Source of the DNA: Argopecten irradians
Taxonomy: Eukaryota; Mollusca; Bivalvia; Pectinida; Pectinidae
Direction of reading: 5' to 3'
Assembly: GCF_041381155.1 (NCBI RefSeq)
Contig: NC_091135.1
Location: forward strand, 50,666,086-50,730,085
DNA: 64,000 nt
The notes beneath the pieces were generated by a model. That model had not been told where the DNA came from. It worked only from the letters and a program-made list of their open reading frames with translations, and did no database searches. The translations under genes and the position numbers were made by a program. Below, one piece after another: positions 33,485 through 46,580 of this stretch. Position 1 is the first letter of the stretch. Each line of letters starts with the position of its first letter.

Positions 33485-35235
33485 TGGCCTAATATCATGT
33501 TTTATTAATAATAGAGAAACTTTGTATTGTACTTTTATTGATTTTTCGAAGGCCTTTGATTATGTTGTGAGGGAAAACTTATGGTTAAAGTTATTGAAAT
33601 TGGGAATTCGAGGTAAGATGCTTGATATTGTCAAGTCAATGTATCAATCAGTTAAAGCTAGGGTGAAAGTTAATAATGAACTTTCTGATGAGTACGAATG
33701 TGTAACCGGGGTAAAACAAGGGGAAAGTTTGTCCCCATTTCTTTTTGCAATGTATGTAAATGATCTTGAAGAAGAGCTGATTTTAAAAGGCTTTGAAGGG
33801 GTGTCAATAAATTTTTTGAAATTATTTGTTACTTTATGCAGATGACATCACTTTGATGGCATGCACTAGTACTGGATTAAAAAAGGGTCTGGATATTCTG
33901 CACGGTTATTGTGATAGATGGAAATTAAAAGTAAATGTTGAGAAAACCAAGGTCATGATTTTCAGAAACGGTGGTCGATTACCACAAGATTTAAAATTCT
34001 AATTGGGTGAGGAGGAGGTGCAGATAGTTAAAAAGTTTTCTTTTTTGGGCTTAGTACTGTCATCCAGTGGGTCATTTTCCGATGCCCAATTAACTCTAGC
34101 AGGAACAGGAAATAAATCACTTTTTCAGCTGGAAAAACAATTGCAAAAATTTATTAACCTTTCACCTAAACATGGATATAATCTATTTGAAAAATTAGTA
34201 TGTCCCGTAATGAGTTATGGGTGTGAAGTGTGGGGTTTTCACTCTGGGTTGGCAGTAGAAAAGGTTCATTTAAGGTTTTGTAAAAGATTGCTTGGAGTGA
34301 AAACTTCGACACAGAACAACTTTATTTACGGAGAATTAGGATGTTTGCCACTAAAACTCAAGAGATATTTTAAGATAATTAAGTATTGGCTACATATTGT
34401 CCATCATAAGAAAAATGTATTGGTGAAGTCAGTCTATGATGAACTTTATCAACAAGCTGAATCATATAGAATAATTAACTGGGCAAAATTAGTAAAACAA
34501 TTATTATGTACGTATGGTTTTGGTTATGTTTGGTTAGAACAACAAGTTGGAAACGAAAAGGTATTTTTAGAGTTATTCCAAACTAGAGTTAAAGATATTT
34601 TTATACAAAACTGGCATAGTGAGCTGGTAGATTCGCCAAGGGCAAGATGTTATTTATTGTTTACAAATGAATTTGGATATAAGAGTTATCTCGATACTGT
34701 AAATATTGAAAAATATAGAAAAGCTCTAACAAAGATTAGAACATCATCACATAGATTGTACATAGAAACAGGTCGGTGGCACAAGCCTAATCCAATTCCA
34801 GTCGATTTGAGATATTGTTTTAATTGTGCAAAAATTGAAGATGAATATCATTTTATCTTGGAATGTCCTATTTATGTAGATATTAGATCAAAACTGTTAA
34901 AAAAGAAATTTTGGTTGAGGCCTAATATGACTAAATTTATAGATCTCTTGACTTCAGAAAATAGTAGCATTGTTAAAAATTTAGCTATCTTTTTTCACAA
35001 GGCAAATGAAGTTAGAAATTCAATATTATTTGATAATTGATATATTTGTTATGTGAATCCTTTCGCTGATTTCTTTTTTTTTTTCTTTTTTTTTGATTTA
35101 TATATATATATATATATATAGTGTACATCCTTTTTTCCAGAAAAGTCTGTTTACCATTGTCATGTCTGTATTTGTTTTGCACAAAGGCTTTTTAGCCTAT
35201 TTGCTAAATGAAATAGAGATAAAGATATAATCTGC
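33485..35235 (+). mobile_element. 5'-truncated non-LTR retrotransposon (LINE)
   Basis: Begins inside the reverse transcriptase domain (YCTFIDFSKAFDYV, catalytic block A) and runs through block B (GVKQGESLSPFLFAMYVNDL), the YADD motif (33,835-33,846), thumb and a long C-terminal region to a stop at 35,040. An A/T-rich 3' region with a T-run and (TA)n at about 35,077-35,121 follows. No endonuclease or ORF1 is present, which is ordinary 5' truncation. I place it loosely among Jockey/I-like LINEs. Confidence 0.82.
33522..35040 (+). pseudogene. LINE ORF2 remnant: reverse transcriptase and C-terminal CCHC domain
   Basis: The N-terminal piece (33,522-33,845) carries reverse transcriptase motifs up to just before YADD. 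A frame change just upstream of 33,835 puts LLYADDITLMACTSTGLKKG in another frame, which is open to a TAA at 34,001-34,003. After that stop the same frame is open for 345 codons (34,003-35,040). This last segment has FLGLVLSS, LVCPVMSYGCEVWGF and a Cys-x2-Cys...His-x4-Cys finger near its end (RYCFNCAKIEDEYHFILEC), as in many invertebrate LINEs. Only two lesions are visible in about 500 codons, so the insertion is fairly young, but the RNA-copying domain is incomplete and cannot act. Confidence 0.8.
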
Positions 35236-36365
35236 AAGACATACTTATTCATAGACATTACATACGCTTTGTTAACTTTTTAACCCAAATGGGTATTTTG
35301 TCAATTTTAAGTTCTTAGGTTCATAAAGAGGTGAAATGTGCTGTGAACATTTAATACAAGAAATGAATTCAGATTTTCAAATTTGGTCAAAACAAATTTA
35401 AAATGCTAACTGAGCAATGGAACACTTTAAAGTTATATGTGCCGTAACTAGTTGTGACGCGAATATAGCAGAGTTATATATATATTAATAAACATTAAAA
35501 GTTATGAACTTTTCTTTAATTACGATGCAAATAAGTTACTCGTTTAAAAGTAATTAAATTACAATATTAATAATTCGATTTTTGGCAGTACTGCTAAAAA
35601 TCATAGGTTCCGCCCACTTAATGTTGTCAGCGCATGCGTGACAAAAGCAACAGACCACAAACAAAAACAATATGGCTTCCCCCCACTTCAAAACGAAAGC
35701 GTGGAAGGCCGTCATACCTATAGCCATCTGAGAAGAAGGAAATCAAACTAGAATATCAACAGCAACGCAATGAAAGCAAAGTGGTTATCGGCGAAAACAT
35801 CTAACGTTGAAATTCGGTGAAAGAAAGAGAATACCTCAAGTTCCACCATGAAGTTAGCAGCTTTCCTCCTCGCCATGTGAGTATCGTTATCGTTAACAGT
35901 GACATAGATCCTTGATGACTACAGCAAATATATAACGTGATCATCGCTTTTCGCTCACGTGTATCGATAAGTGTGGATATATATTTACTTTTTGAGTGGA
36001 AATGACTCTGACAATGTAGATTGTGTATTAAAACATCGAGTACCAGTGTATTGATAGAGATTGTGGGGCTCGATTAGGGGTAATCTACCGTACAGTGAGC
36101 ATGGTGATGTCAATAAAGTTTGAATGTGATTGATGTGACACTTTCTTAGATGTAAAATATATACATTGTATAGCCATAGAATGCTTAAATTCTTTAGCGT
36201 GTCCCTGTAATAATCACTTCAACTGAATGTCATATATTTTGCTACATGTGTTTCTACATCTTTTTATTTACATTAATACAATATCTATGTACATATTCGA
36301 TACTTTAGCAGATTTTATTGTACATATGGATAGTGATACGGTTGCCTTCTACCTTCGCGTTAGGG
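35236..36365. other. Non-coding stretch; possible decayed coding fragment near 35.67 kb
   Basis: Mostly AT-rich. Around 35,690-35,860 the text contains KRKRGRP and KVVIGENI in broken frames ending near a GTGAGT donor at 35,877, which may be an old exon of an unknown protein; not strong enough to call. Confidence 0.3.
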
Positions 36366-36373
36366 GGAATTTC

Positions 36374-36470
36374 CCTTTAGCTCAGTCGGTAGAGCGGCAG
36401 ACCAGTAAGTCAGGGGTCACAGGTTCAGGTCTTGCTGCAGCACACTACTCTCAGCCTGTTACAATACTAT
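36374..36470 (+). repeat. tRNA-derived SINE head (remnant)
   Basis: TTAGCTCAGTCGGTAGAGCG is a tRNA D-arm with the A box, and CACAGGTTCAGGTC is a decayed B box about 30 bases later. The anticodon stem is poor and the acceptor stem is lost. It is followed by CTCTCAGCCTGTTACA, nearly shared with the copy at 37.84 kb, so both belong to one SINE family and are not working tRNA genes. Confidence 0.6.
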
Positions 36471-36663
36471 ATAGTTGTTCATGTACATGTAAGTTTTTTC
36501 TAGTGAGACAGGCCCCTGCATCCAATATGATATCAACACCTGACAAAGGGACTACCTTCAGACCACCTTATGTGTCTTTGTATGGTATAAAATTGGAAAT
36601 TTCATCCGAAGATTCATCAGCACCAATTAATTCATAGCTTAAGGTATATATTGATACTTTTTA

Positions 36664-36677
36664 CCCCCCCCCCCCCC
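36664..36677 (+). repeat. Poly-C tract
   Basis: About 14 consecutive C residues. Confidence 0.9.
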
Positions 36678-36699
36678 ACTTTCTTCGAAACGGGGATAT

Positions 36700-37380
36700 T
36701 AATTTGGGTTTGTCAGATTGTCTGTCTGTTACACTTTGTTTCTGTGCAATAACTGTAACAAATGTGAACCAATTTTCTTCAAACTAGGTGACAAGGTTAA
36801 ATACTTAAAGGGCTCGTCCAAGTTCGATCGCGACTTTCAATGGACCTTATTTAGCGGAGTTATGGCCCTTTGCTTAAATAAAAAAAAAAATCAGTTTTTG
36901 CCACTTCGGTACAATAACTGTAATAAATATTAACTGATTTTCTTCAAACTTGGTCACATGGTCAAATGTACCAAGGGCTTGAATGAATTTGCTTAGCACT
37001 TTCATCGGACCGTATTTGGCGGAGCTATGGCCCTTTGATTAATGGAAAATGTCATTTCTGTCAGTTTCTGTTCAATAACTCTCACAAATATTACCAAATA
37101 TTCTTGAAAATTGGGCACCTGGATAAATATTTCAGGGCCTTGCTTAAATTCGATCAGGACTTTGATTAGACCGGACCCTATTTGGCGGAGTAATGGCCAT
37201 TTGAATAATGAAAAATGCCATTTTCATCTGTTTTTATTCAGTAACTCTCACAAATATTACTTGCTTTTCTCGAAAACTTTGTAACATGGTTTAATGTCTC
37301 AGAGCTTTGGCCAAGTTTGATTGACACTTTCATCTAACCCTTTTTGGCAGAGTTATCGGCCTTTGATTAACGAAAGCTGG
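36700..37380. repeat. Degenerate tandem repeat, about 165-bp unit
   Basis: The block GGAGTTATGGCCCTTTG and its variants recur near 36,856, 37,021, 37,187 and 37,349. Each is preceded by an AC(A/T)TTCATC(G/T)GACC-like block and, further up, TCACAAATATTAC and TTCTT(C/G)AAA. Four units, strongly diverged. Confidence 0.7.
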
Positions 37381-37837
37381 GATATAAATTCCACGAATTT
37401 GCTTGTTTTTACCAAAATCAGAGATTGTGTAAGTCCAGCCTATGTAAAGTACTGATATGACATGTTATCTTAATGTATGAGAAATAAGATTACATCCATT
37501 AATTGTTCTGAAAATATATGTAATTCAAAAAATTTTCCATGTTGATTTCAGTGGACCAGTAATATCCGGAGTTCATGAAATACATATATCTGGACCTCCA
37601 CGTTTAATATCTTCAAAAGGGTTCCTGGAAATTGGTCTGAGTACGAAAACAGAGAAATGAGACAGAATTCGAAAGCGATGAAACACTTGATGTCGATGAT
37701 AATTCAGATGGAGTGAAAAGGATTGCCAAAAAGACTGGTGATAGCCAATGTAAAAATAATGGGTGCAGAAAACAAGGAACAGCAATATATATATATATAC
37801 CTGTAGAGGGATTGGACTGGGTCGACCATTGGTGACC

Positions 37838-37920
37838 AGGTAGCTCGGTCGGTAGAGCACACGGCTATTGTTCGGAGAGTCCCAGGTTCGAATTCAAGTC
37901 TGGTCGCTCTCCTGTTACAT
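37838..37920 (+). repeat. tRNA-derived SINE head
   Basis: GACCAGGTAGCTCGGTCGGT opens a tRNA-like unit whose ends pair (GACCAG with CTGGTC), with an intact B box (AGGTTCGAATTC). It is followed by CTCTCCTGTTACA, as in the copy at 36.4 kb. The anticodon arm is not convincing. Confidence 0.65.
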
Positions 37921-37974
37921 ACCTAAAATTGGTAATCTATTTTTTTCTTTTTCATTCTACTTTCATTCATATGG

Positions 37975-38162
37975 ATTTGGTTTGGTTTGGGTTGTTCTAG
38001 TTGAACGCCAGATTAACAGGCAGGTTTGTTGGTGAAGGAAAGCCGGAGTATCCGGAAAAAACAGTCAGTATGTGGAACTGCCCCACATTGAACTACAAAT
38101 CTACAGTAGGTGGGCTTGTGGTAATATGTTGATATCTTAACCACTCAGCCACTGCGTCGAAT
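37975..38162 (-). mobile_element. Ser/Leu-tRNA-like SINE (bivalve type)
   Basis: On the minus strand GACGCAGTGGCTGAGTGGTT starts a tRNA-like head (A box GTGGCTGAGTGG). A body follows with CCACATACTGACTG and a TCCGGATACTCCGGCTTTCC block, ending in an AACCAAACC-rich tail. This order matches a SINE I know as abundant in bivalve genomes. The tail is diverged. Confidence 0.7.
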
Positions 38163-38343
38163 TGAAACCATCATGTGGCATATATATACACTATAGTCAA
38201 ATTATACATCTCACAGATTATTGGACTAGACAAACACCATACAACTTCACTAACTGATCATGAGCACACCACCACTGCTAATCCACTACAATAAAACCAT
38301 CGATTTGTATATTTTGTTTCAAAATGGTTAATTAGATACCCTC

Positions 38344-38395
38344 ATACATGTATGTATATATACATGTATGTATATATACATAAATAAACATGTAT
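38344..38395. repeat. TATACATGTATG-type microsatellite
   Basis: Alternating ACATGTATGTATATAT units, self-complementary. Confidence 0.7.
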
Positions 38396-38399
38396 ATTT

Positions 38400-41380
38400 C
38401 GTTGTAGAAACACGGTACTGTATATGCTTTTATATTTGTTGCCTGGTAGGCCAAGGCCCGAGTTGTGGTCACCCCACGGTTCAGCACCCTTGACACAAGT
38501 TTGATCGATACGTTTGCGTATCTTTTTTCATTGGTCAGTCATCTTTTAAGCCTCAGTCCAATTCTGATTCCAAGGACGACTGCAGGTGGGTTTTTTTCAC
38601 AGAGATTTTATTTCATTCTGCACTCACCCATCACTCCCCATAAATAACTATAAATATCTAGGATGTGGTTAGCACAAGCTGCTACGTTTTTTATAAGTAG
38701 AACATTACACAGCACACCTACTTGTGCAGGATAAAATTTTCTTTAATTTTTTTTTCATATTTATACCTGTATGTTAACTTGAATATTATAACTATATATA
38801 CATGTACATGTATATAGTGTTGCTATTTTTTCCACTGTAATTAATTCATATACAACACTGTATTTATAATACAGATTCATTATACATGTATTATGTTTAT
38901 TGGTAATTGCCCTTTCATCCCTTTTTGTATTAGAGTAATATTATAATATATATCTGATCTGAACTGTAACTCAAATTTTATGTAGACATGGGGTGAAAGG
39001 GCATTTTTTTGTAAATACAATGTACAGGTTTTGTTGATGTATTAATGGCATAACTTAATATCTTGTCTTTTCATAAATACATTCAGGGGGAGATAATTTT
39101 GATGGAATTGCGTAAAACATCAGTTAGCATATGATAATAAATATGTATATATGTAATGCCTCTACTCACATATACATATAATAAAATAAGTCTCCAGACT
39201 TACAATGGGGCCGAATTTCCTGCGAATGTACAGTTGTGTGTAGTGTGCTTACTTACACTTATTACCGGTAATTATAATATATACATATAACTCTATAACA
39301 GTATAATGCATACAGATGTAACATTTACATGCACTGTACAGTCGGATAAGTCTCCATTTCGTTTTCTACCAGATGAGCATGGAAGTTTATTGTGACTTCG
39401 GCATTTGTATACCTCGGTATACTGAGATTTAAATGATTCATAACAGCTTCACTAAATTATATAATAGTTGGTTTGTTTGACAGCTAAAGTTCCCTTATAC
39501 ATTTCGTAAAGAATTACCCCTATTGTGCCCCGCCATTCTTCGTAATTTTTATTCGTGACAATTACAACAAACGACACTATTTATATCCCTCATAGCTGAT
39601 GCTTATTCTGATAAGTTCACATTACGAAACAAATTGCAACTTTTCTACCGGAAAATCCTATCGAAAGCATACTTTCATTTTGCAGTAAGGTAAACAAAAA
39701 CAAGCATGGCACTTACGATCGGTATCTATTTTGATGTGTTCCGAATGAACATCACGTGACTTTTCGGTACCTCTCTGTTTCAATATGCATAAGAAGGCGG
39801 GGCTAAGCATTTCCCGTACCATTTCTTCGCAGCGTTATAATTACATCTTTAGAATTATTATAGGTAGACTACATGGGGCGAATAATTTAAAAACTAATAT
39901 TTATCAATTCCATCAAATTTCCAATAAAAAATACTCCGATAAATAAATATATCTCAGTTACGGCACATATAACTTTAAACCAGCACTACGTACTGTACTT
40001 TAAACAATTTATTTTCAACGATGGTATCCGTGACATTATTTGTAATTATTTTCCAAATTAAAACAGGACAGTTCTAAAATTATCTACCGAAACCCATTAT
40101 CATTAATTATACTGCGATGGGATTTCCCTTCATTACGTCTAGATACTGTATTCCAGGACAACATGTATGTAGTGTGGGGATTTTCGAGCAGGAAAAGGGA
40201 CATTTTTGATTAGTTTGGTGTATAAAAGCCAATGACAAATTATTTTTCAGGAATTAATTAAGTATTGATGTTACTATTTTTTTGTGTATCGCAGCGGATT
40301 CTCACAAACGTTTGCAAACAAAATTTATTTCATAACCCTATGAAGTTAAAAAATAGCTACAACAGTGCTTATAATAATTTGTTTCATAGTAATTGATAAT
40401 GTAAAATACGTTTGAATGTACGATTCAATTGATTTCCCAATGGATTATTTGTTTTTATAAATCAATACGCAACGTCGACGTCTCTATTGTGACGTCATGA
40501 TAACGTAGGGTTTGCCAATCAGAAAGTCGGATATAGTATGAAAACAAATAAAAATCATTCATTATTCCATGAAGACGGAATTGTAAAGGAATGTGGATAA
40601 ATTAGAATCTAGTTTTATCATCACGCCTTTTATAGTTTCAGTCAGGTGGACACCTCAATAGTCATACATGTGACGCGAGTCCGTTACCAAAATGCTATTC
40701 TGAATTTCCTCGTTTGTATTCTAGTTTACAAACAACATATCTTACAGGTTCACTAAAAATTGCAATATGAGAAACATTAGAATTGAACAGTGCCTTATTA
40801 GATGAACAATATGGTAACGTATTCCATTAATATGACCTGTCTTGGGTTAAAGGTCATATTAGATAAAATGTTTTACTTGTACATCTAAGACTCGTTTTAT
40901 AAAAACTTACATAGGTGGGATAGAACTAAATTGAACATGATGGAAGATCCTATATAATGTGTATTATTATATATATACATTGTACAATATATGAAGATGT
41001 GTTAATGTATATACGTTATATATGACGACGTATTAATATAAATAAAATTTGTCAATATTACATAAATTGTGTATCACCATAGTCACCACTAAAAGTGGTT
41101 TGGGGATTAAAGATGGCCGATGCTTTATATTTTGATCCATAAGGTCAAATCTTCTATCATTAACGAACTGTAATGAAAATGGAAAGTTTCTCATCGTCAT
41201 GTAGCCATGATGGCCACACTATCTGTGTCATGTACATCATGTAGCATATCCACCATTTAATTAGATCATGTCATACGATAGAAAGGATTGATTTATGTGA
41301 TTTATAAATTTGGGATTCCGCACAATATAACCGTAAACTATATATTCAGTACATGTGCATCATTTTAAATGATCCGCAAA
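38400..41380. other. Non-coding stretch
   Basis: AT-rich with many TATATA/ACATGT simple stretches. It contains one dispersed repeat (40,255-40,515); no gene recognised. Confidence 0.4.
40255..40515. repeat. Dispersed bivalve-type repeat (second copy)
   Basis: Shares its block order with 18,855-19,110 (TTGATGTTACTATT, TTTGCAAAC, CGATTCAATTGATTTC, AATACGCAACGTC, CTCTATTGTGACGTCATGAT, AACGT). Confidence 0.45.
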
Positions 41381-41381
41381 A

Positions 41382-41620
41382 TGTTTGTTTGTTTGTTAGA
41401 TTAATTAACGTCCTATTAACAGCTATGGTAATGTAAGGACGGCCTGCGTGTATGTAGTGCGAGGTGCGTCTTTTGGGAGACTGCGGTATATTCATGTTGT
41501 GTCTTCTTGTATAGTGGAACTGTTGCCCTTTTTATAGTGCTATATCACTGAAGCATGCCGCCGAAGACTCCAAGCAACACATCCCACCCGGTCACATTAT
41601 ACTGAAAACGGGCGAACCAG
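41382..41620 (-). mobile_element. (CAAA)n-tailed retroposon, copy b, 5'-truncated
   Basis: From TTTGTTTGTTTG through GTCCTATTAACAGCTATGG to CGGGCGAACCAGTC, where the next copy begins directly. Confidence 0.85.
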
Positions 41621-42433
41621 TCTGTTTGTTTGTTTGTTTGTTTGATTAATTAGCGTCCTATTAACAGCTATGGTCATGTAAGGACGGCCTCCCATGTATG
41701 TGGTGTGTTGGGTGTATGTTGTACGAGGTGCGTGTTTCGGGAGACTGCGGTATATTCATGTTGTGTCTTCTTGTATAGTGGAACTTTTGCCCTTTTTATA
41801 GTGCTATATCACTGAAGCATGCCGCCGAAGACACCAAGCAACACACCCCACCCGGTCACATTATACTGACAACGGGCGAACCAGTCGTCCCACTCCGTTT
41901 TTGCTGAGCGCTAAGCAGGAGCAGAAACTACCACTTTTACAGACTTTGGTGTGTCTCGGCCAGGGGACAGAACCCAGAGCCTTCCTCACAGGGGCGAACG
42001 CTCAACTCAAGGCCAAAAGTGAGGCGGTGCCAAGGGAGGCATTAGGAAGAATAAAGTCAGTTAGGAAGAATAGAAAAGATGAGATCCTAAATTTAGTCGC
42101 CTTTTACGATCATGCAATAGGGGCAGCAGGTACAATTCTAACGCCCTACCTGCAGGGCCGCCCAACTCCCTGTATGATGAACGCTAAGCAGGAGCAGAAA
42201 CTACCACTTTTATAGACTTTGGTGTGTCTCGGCCAGGGGACAGAACCCAGAGCCTTCCTCACAGGGGCGAACGCTCAACTCAAGGCCAAAAGTGAGGCGG
42301 TGCCAAGGGAACCATTAGGAAAGATAAAGTCAGTTAGGAAGAAGAGAAAAGATAAGATCCTTAATTTAGTCGCCTTCTACGATCATGCAATAGGGGCAGC
42401 AGGTACAACTCTAACGTCCTACCTGCAAAGCAA
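41621..42433 (-). mobile_element. (CAAA)n-tailed retroposon, copies c and d (full copy plus partial second head)
   Basis: Copy c (41,621-42,165) is full length from the TTTG run to CTACCTGCAGGGC. Copy d (42,166-42,433) follows immediately and repeats only the head half, from CCAACTCCCTGTATGATGAA to CTACCTGCAAAG, then runs into an A-rich stretch. This looks like an internal partial duplication or template switch and not two independent insertions. Confidence 0.8.
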
Positions 42434-42539
42434 AAAAAGAAAAAAAAAAAAAAAATCTTACACTTGTGTTCATTTCATGTGAATTTTGATGACAAATATA
42501 TCGAAAATTTTATTTTTGGTCGACAAGGCTCGCAAAAAA

Positions 42540-43500
42540 ATTCATACAAATGTTTAATAAAACCTCACATGATCACCTAGCAGTGTCAATAATAATAGAT
42601 GACACTAATCCAAATAGGGGCCCTAGCTACTGGAAATTTAACAAAAGTCTCTTAAGCAAGATACAATACTTTCACAAATAATATGGGGTAACAAGTATAT
42701 AAAATTTAACGGCAAAACTTTGCATTTAAAAACTGGATAGAATCAGGAATAATTACAGTTAAAGATTTACTAAACAACCGCAAAATAGATCATAAAAATC
42801 ATTCAAAAAAAGTAATTGGTTATCAGAAATATCCAAAATTAAAAAAGCCATACCCAAGACATGGCTTGAGGAAATATCAAATAGTAATGTCAACATACAA
42901 AATTTCACAATAAAAACTAAAGATGACCTTGTAAAAAAATTCCCAAAACAAGAACCAATTAAATTAGAAAAATGCAAAAATCAAACTATATATCTGTATT
43001 TTGTAAATCAAATATCCGAAAAACCCATAGCTACCATTTACTAGGGAAGAAATAACAGTAAAAGATATAAATATCATGGTAAGATCATCAAATGAATTCA
43101 TCTTTAATGAATTACAAAATAACAAATTACAAGAATTTAGATGGAAACTTTTGAATAAAATCAGCGAGTCACCAAACTGTTATCACTGCATCATTAAAGA
43201 AGACTATGAACATTATTTCATTAAATGTACAAATTTAAAATAAATTCCATAATAAATTCATACAAATCTTTGGAACCCTAGGCTACAACAGACATGATAA
43301 CTTTAAAAAAAATGGTACTGGGATATAAAATTGCACCCCTAAAATACAAAGAAATAGATAAACTTTTAACAGTAATAGGGTACAGTATATACAAAGGATA
43401 TTACATCAGTGAAGCAAAAACAAAACAAATTAACATAACAAACATTTTAAAACAAAACATACAGTCGAGACTGTCTGAGCGACCCCCTGTATGTATCTAC
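42540..43500 (+). pseudogene. Decayed LINE ORF2 3' part
   Basis: Readable in several frames: EEITVKDINIMVRSSNEF, then QEFRWKLLNKISESPNCYH and EDYEHYFIKCTNLK, which looks like the Cys-x2-Cys...His-x4-Cys segment near the end of LINE ORF2 proteins. A tail-like GYKIAPLKYKEIDKLLTVIG and YSIYKGYYISEAK follow. A-rich composition and many stops show great age. It is distinct from the LINE at 33.5 kb. Confidence 0.5.
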
Positions 43501-45265
43501 TCCCTGTCTAATGTGTAACCTTACTTGAGACCCCCAATGTCATTTGCTATATAATTGGTCTGTTTTCAGCGACTCCCTGTCTTACGTGACAAGCGACCGT
43601 GCTTTTACAACCCCAAAACTATAAAAGGTCTGTCATGAGCGACTTTTCATTCGCCTGCGGCCTTAATTATGATCGATAGAGGTGTGAACATCGAAGTAAA
43701 CATTAACTGTTGACTACGATTAGAGTAGATTATTGTGTAACTAGTTTTGACGGATCATGAAAGATCGTTTTTTCCACAATATTTGGCTCTAAAACTTTAA
43801 AAAAGGTCAGGTACCATCCAGATATTTCTCCTTAATATACAATGGTAAACATTGACAATAAATAACGTTACACGTTAAATAAATCAGCATGTTTTATTTT
43901 GCCTACCGTATCATCTATGGCTTGGCATGAGAGACTCTTTTTTCGTTTTGTAGGTGACATTTACGACCAAAACATAATTTCACTCCTTGATATGAGTAAG
44001 AAGTCATTATAATTGCCATCCTGAAGTCAGCAATCCTATCTTTTCTTGAAATGTTTCTCCTAATGCCAGTCAGTCTTGTAAAGACAAATGTACACGATTT
44101 GAGCTTTGGTAATGGCCGCCATTTGGTAGCGGTGTACAGTAGATTTGTAAAATGCAGCAAAATAAAGCACAGGCTTTGAAATATTACATCTACAAGAGTA
44201 CTCTTTTTTCATCTACACAACATCTGCAATTGTTTTGTAGTGGTCATTTTAGGACAGGTCTGATTTATGTGTTTTTGTCCTTGTGTCTGTTAAAACATGG
44301 TAATAAAAAAAATTAATTAGAAAAAATGGGTTTTTAATCCAAAATTACACCACCTCCAAATATAATTCTTGTCTTAAACACAGTTTAAACCCAAATATCA
44401 ATGTACGCCTGCTTGTATTTAAAAAAAGTGCGTCTGCTTGTATTTACATGTATTGCTAAATGATTTTTTTATATAAAAAATAAGTTTTATTTTTCTAAGA
44501 ATTAATAATTATTATTTTAAATTTATTTAATAGAAAATCAGGTTAATTGATATATTAGTAAACAAGAATGTATTTAACGACAATTACGACGAAATGTGCC
44601 TGACGAGAATTGGAGTTTTGTGTTCATGAAATCATAAGAGAAGAGGAACAGCATCTTGGAAGGTTTTACAGCTTATTTTCCTGTATTTGTTCTCATCAAT
44701 TATTCTTTGTACATATAATTAATGTGAAAGTGCATAATTGAAATAATCAATTAAAATATGGAAATTGGTATGGAAGTCCAAGAAAGGAAAAACATTGTTA
44801 TTTACATGCATATATTCAAAAATTAAAAAAAAAAAAAAAAAAAAAACCAGAAAAAAACTCACACGAAATGAACATTCATATAAGATCCTATATATATTAC
44901 TGACCGACGGTTTTTAAAACGAAAAAAAAAAAATCAAAAAAACCCAACGAAATCCGATATTTTCCCAAGGAACTTCTTGATCTGGTTATGATTGAGAATG
45001 AACATATTACTGCAACTTAAGTTGGTCTGTTTCATATTCCAAACATACTAGATACTGAAAATGAGTACTACGACTAACCCGGATAAGTATTGTTCTGTCG
45101 ATTGTCCTCTTATTCCCTCATAAGTACATGTAGATTATAAAGTTACATACAAGAAAGATGACAGTCTTCAAAGACTTTTATTAGCCTTGTCAAAATACAT
45201 TATTATTTATTATTGATAGTTCAGACTTGTATTACAGTTTCTGATTAGCGAAAATCATGTCACGT
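43500..45265. other. Non-coding stretch
   Basis: AT-rich, with a poly-A run at about 44,825-44,847 and short shadow frames; no gene recognised. Confidence 0.4.
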
Positions 45266-45387
45266 GATAAACAAGAGGCCCAAGGGCCTTAACGGTCATC
45301 TGACTACCTTAGCAATAGTAAAATTAATTATATATGGTGTCACTTTGTCAGGACCATGTCAGGATCATTTTCAATTTCTTTCAATAA

Positions 45388-45782
45388 TTTTTGTTTGTTT
45401 TTGTTTGATTTATTAACGTCCTATTAACTTCTATGGTCATGTAAGGACGGCCTCCCATGTATGCGTAGTGTTGCGTGTATGTTGTGCGAGGTGCGTGTTT
45501 TGGGAGACTGCGGTATATATTCGTGTTGTGTCTTCTTGTATAGTGGAACTATTGCCCTTTTTATAGTGCTAGTGTCTCGGCCAGGGGACAGAACCCAGAG
45601 CCTTCCTCACAGGGGCGAACGCTCAACTCAAGGCCAAAAGTGAGGCGATGCCAAGGGAGGCATTAGGAAAGATAAAGTCAGTTAAGAAGAAGAGAAAAGA
45701 TAAGATCCTAAATTTAGTCGCCTTTTACGATCATGCAATAGGGGCAGCAGGTACAATTCTAACGCCCTACCTGCAGGGCCAT
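45388..45782 (-). mobile_element. (CAAA)n-tailed retroposon, copy e, internally deleted
   Basis: Flanked by the direct repeat CTTTCAATAA (45,378-45,387 and 45,783-45,792). The segment between TTTTTATAGTGCTA and TGTCTCGGCCAGGGG is missing relative to full copies. Confidence 0.88.
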
Positions 45783-46069
45783 CTTTCAATAAATTTTATT
45801 TCAAACAAGAGGCCCAAGAGCCTTAACATATAGGAAATTAATTACATATAGTGTCATGGTAGCCATCTTCGATTTGTGATCAACCAGAGATGTAACAATA
45901 CTTTGTCGGGACCATGTCAGGATCATTTCATGCAAGTTTCAGCCAAATCGCACCAGTAGAACTTGGGAAGAAGTTCAAGATGTGTTTTCAAGATGGCGGC
46001 TATGGCGGCCATCTTGGATTTCGGATCAACCCGAAAAATAACAACACTTTGTTAGGACCATATCAGGAT

Positions 46070-46580
46070 TTGTTTGTTTGATTAATTAACGTCCTATTAA
46101 CAGCTATGGTCATGTAAGGACGGCCTCCCATGTATGCAGTGTGTTGCGTGTATGTTGCGCGAGGTGCGTGTTTTTGGAGACTGCGGTATATTCGTGTTGT
46201 GTCTTCTTGTATAGTGGAACTGTTGCCCTTTTTATAGTGCTATATCACTGAAGCATGCCGCCGAAGACACCAGGCAACACACCCCACCCGGTCACATTAT
46301 ACTGACAACGGGCAAACCAGTCGTTCCACTCGACAGGAGCAGGAGCAGAAACTACCACTTTTATAGACTTTGGTGTGTCTCGGCCAGGGGACAGAACCCA
46401 GAGCCTTCCTCACAGGGGCGAGCGCTCAACCATAGGCCAAAAGTGAGGTGGTGTCAAGTGAGACTCTAGGAAGAACAAAGTAATTTAGGGAGAAAGAAAA
46501 GATAAGATCCTAAATTTAGTCGCCTTTTACGATCATGCAATAGGGGCAGCAGGTACAATTACGCCCTACCTGCAGGGCCA
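46070..46580 (-). mobile_element. (CAAA)n-tailed retroposon, copy f
   Basis: Flanked by CCATATCAGGAT (46,058-46,069 and 46,578-46,589; the boundary is ambiguous by three bases). Nearly full length but more diverged than h and i. Confidence 0.88.

Noticed and set aside
35670-35880. KRKRGRP-containing exon of a host gene
   Set aside because: The frame is broken by stops and no neighbouring exon is visible.
36380-36450. Functional tRNA gene
   Set aside because: Good D-arm only; anticodon and acceptor stems fail.
41901-42482. Reading frames ending FYDHAIGAAGT as host genes
   Set aside because: They recur in every copy of the retroposon and run antisense to it; kept only as a finding about the family.
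43915-44160. 81-codon minus frame
   Set aside because: No recognisable motif or splice context; probably chance.
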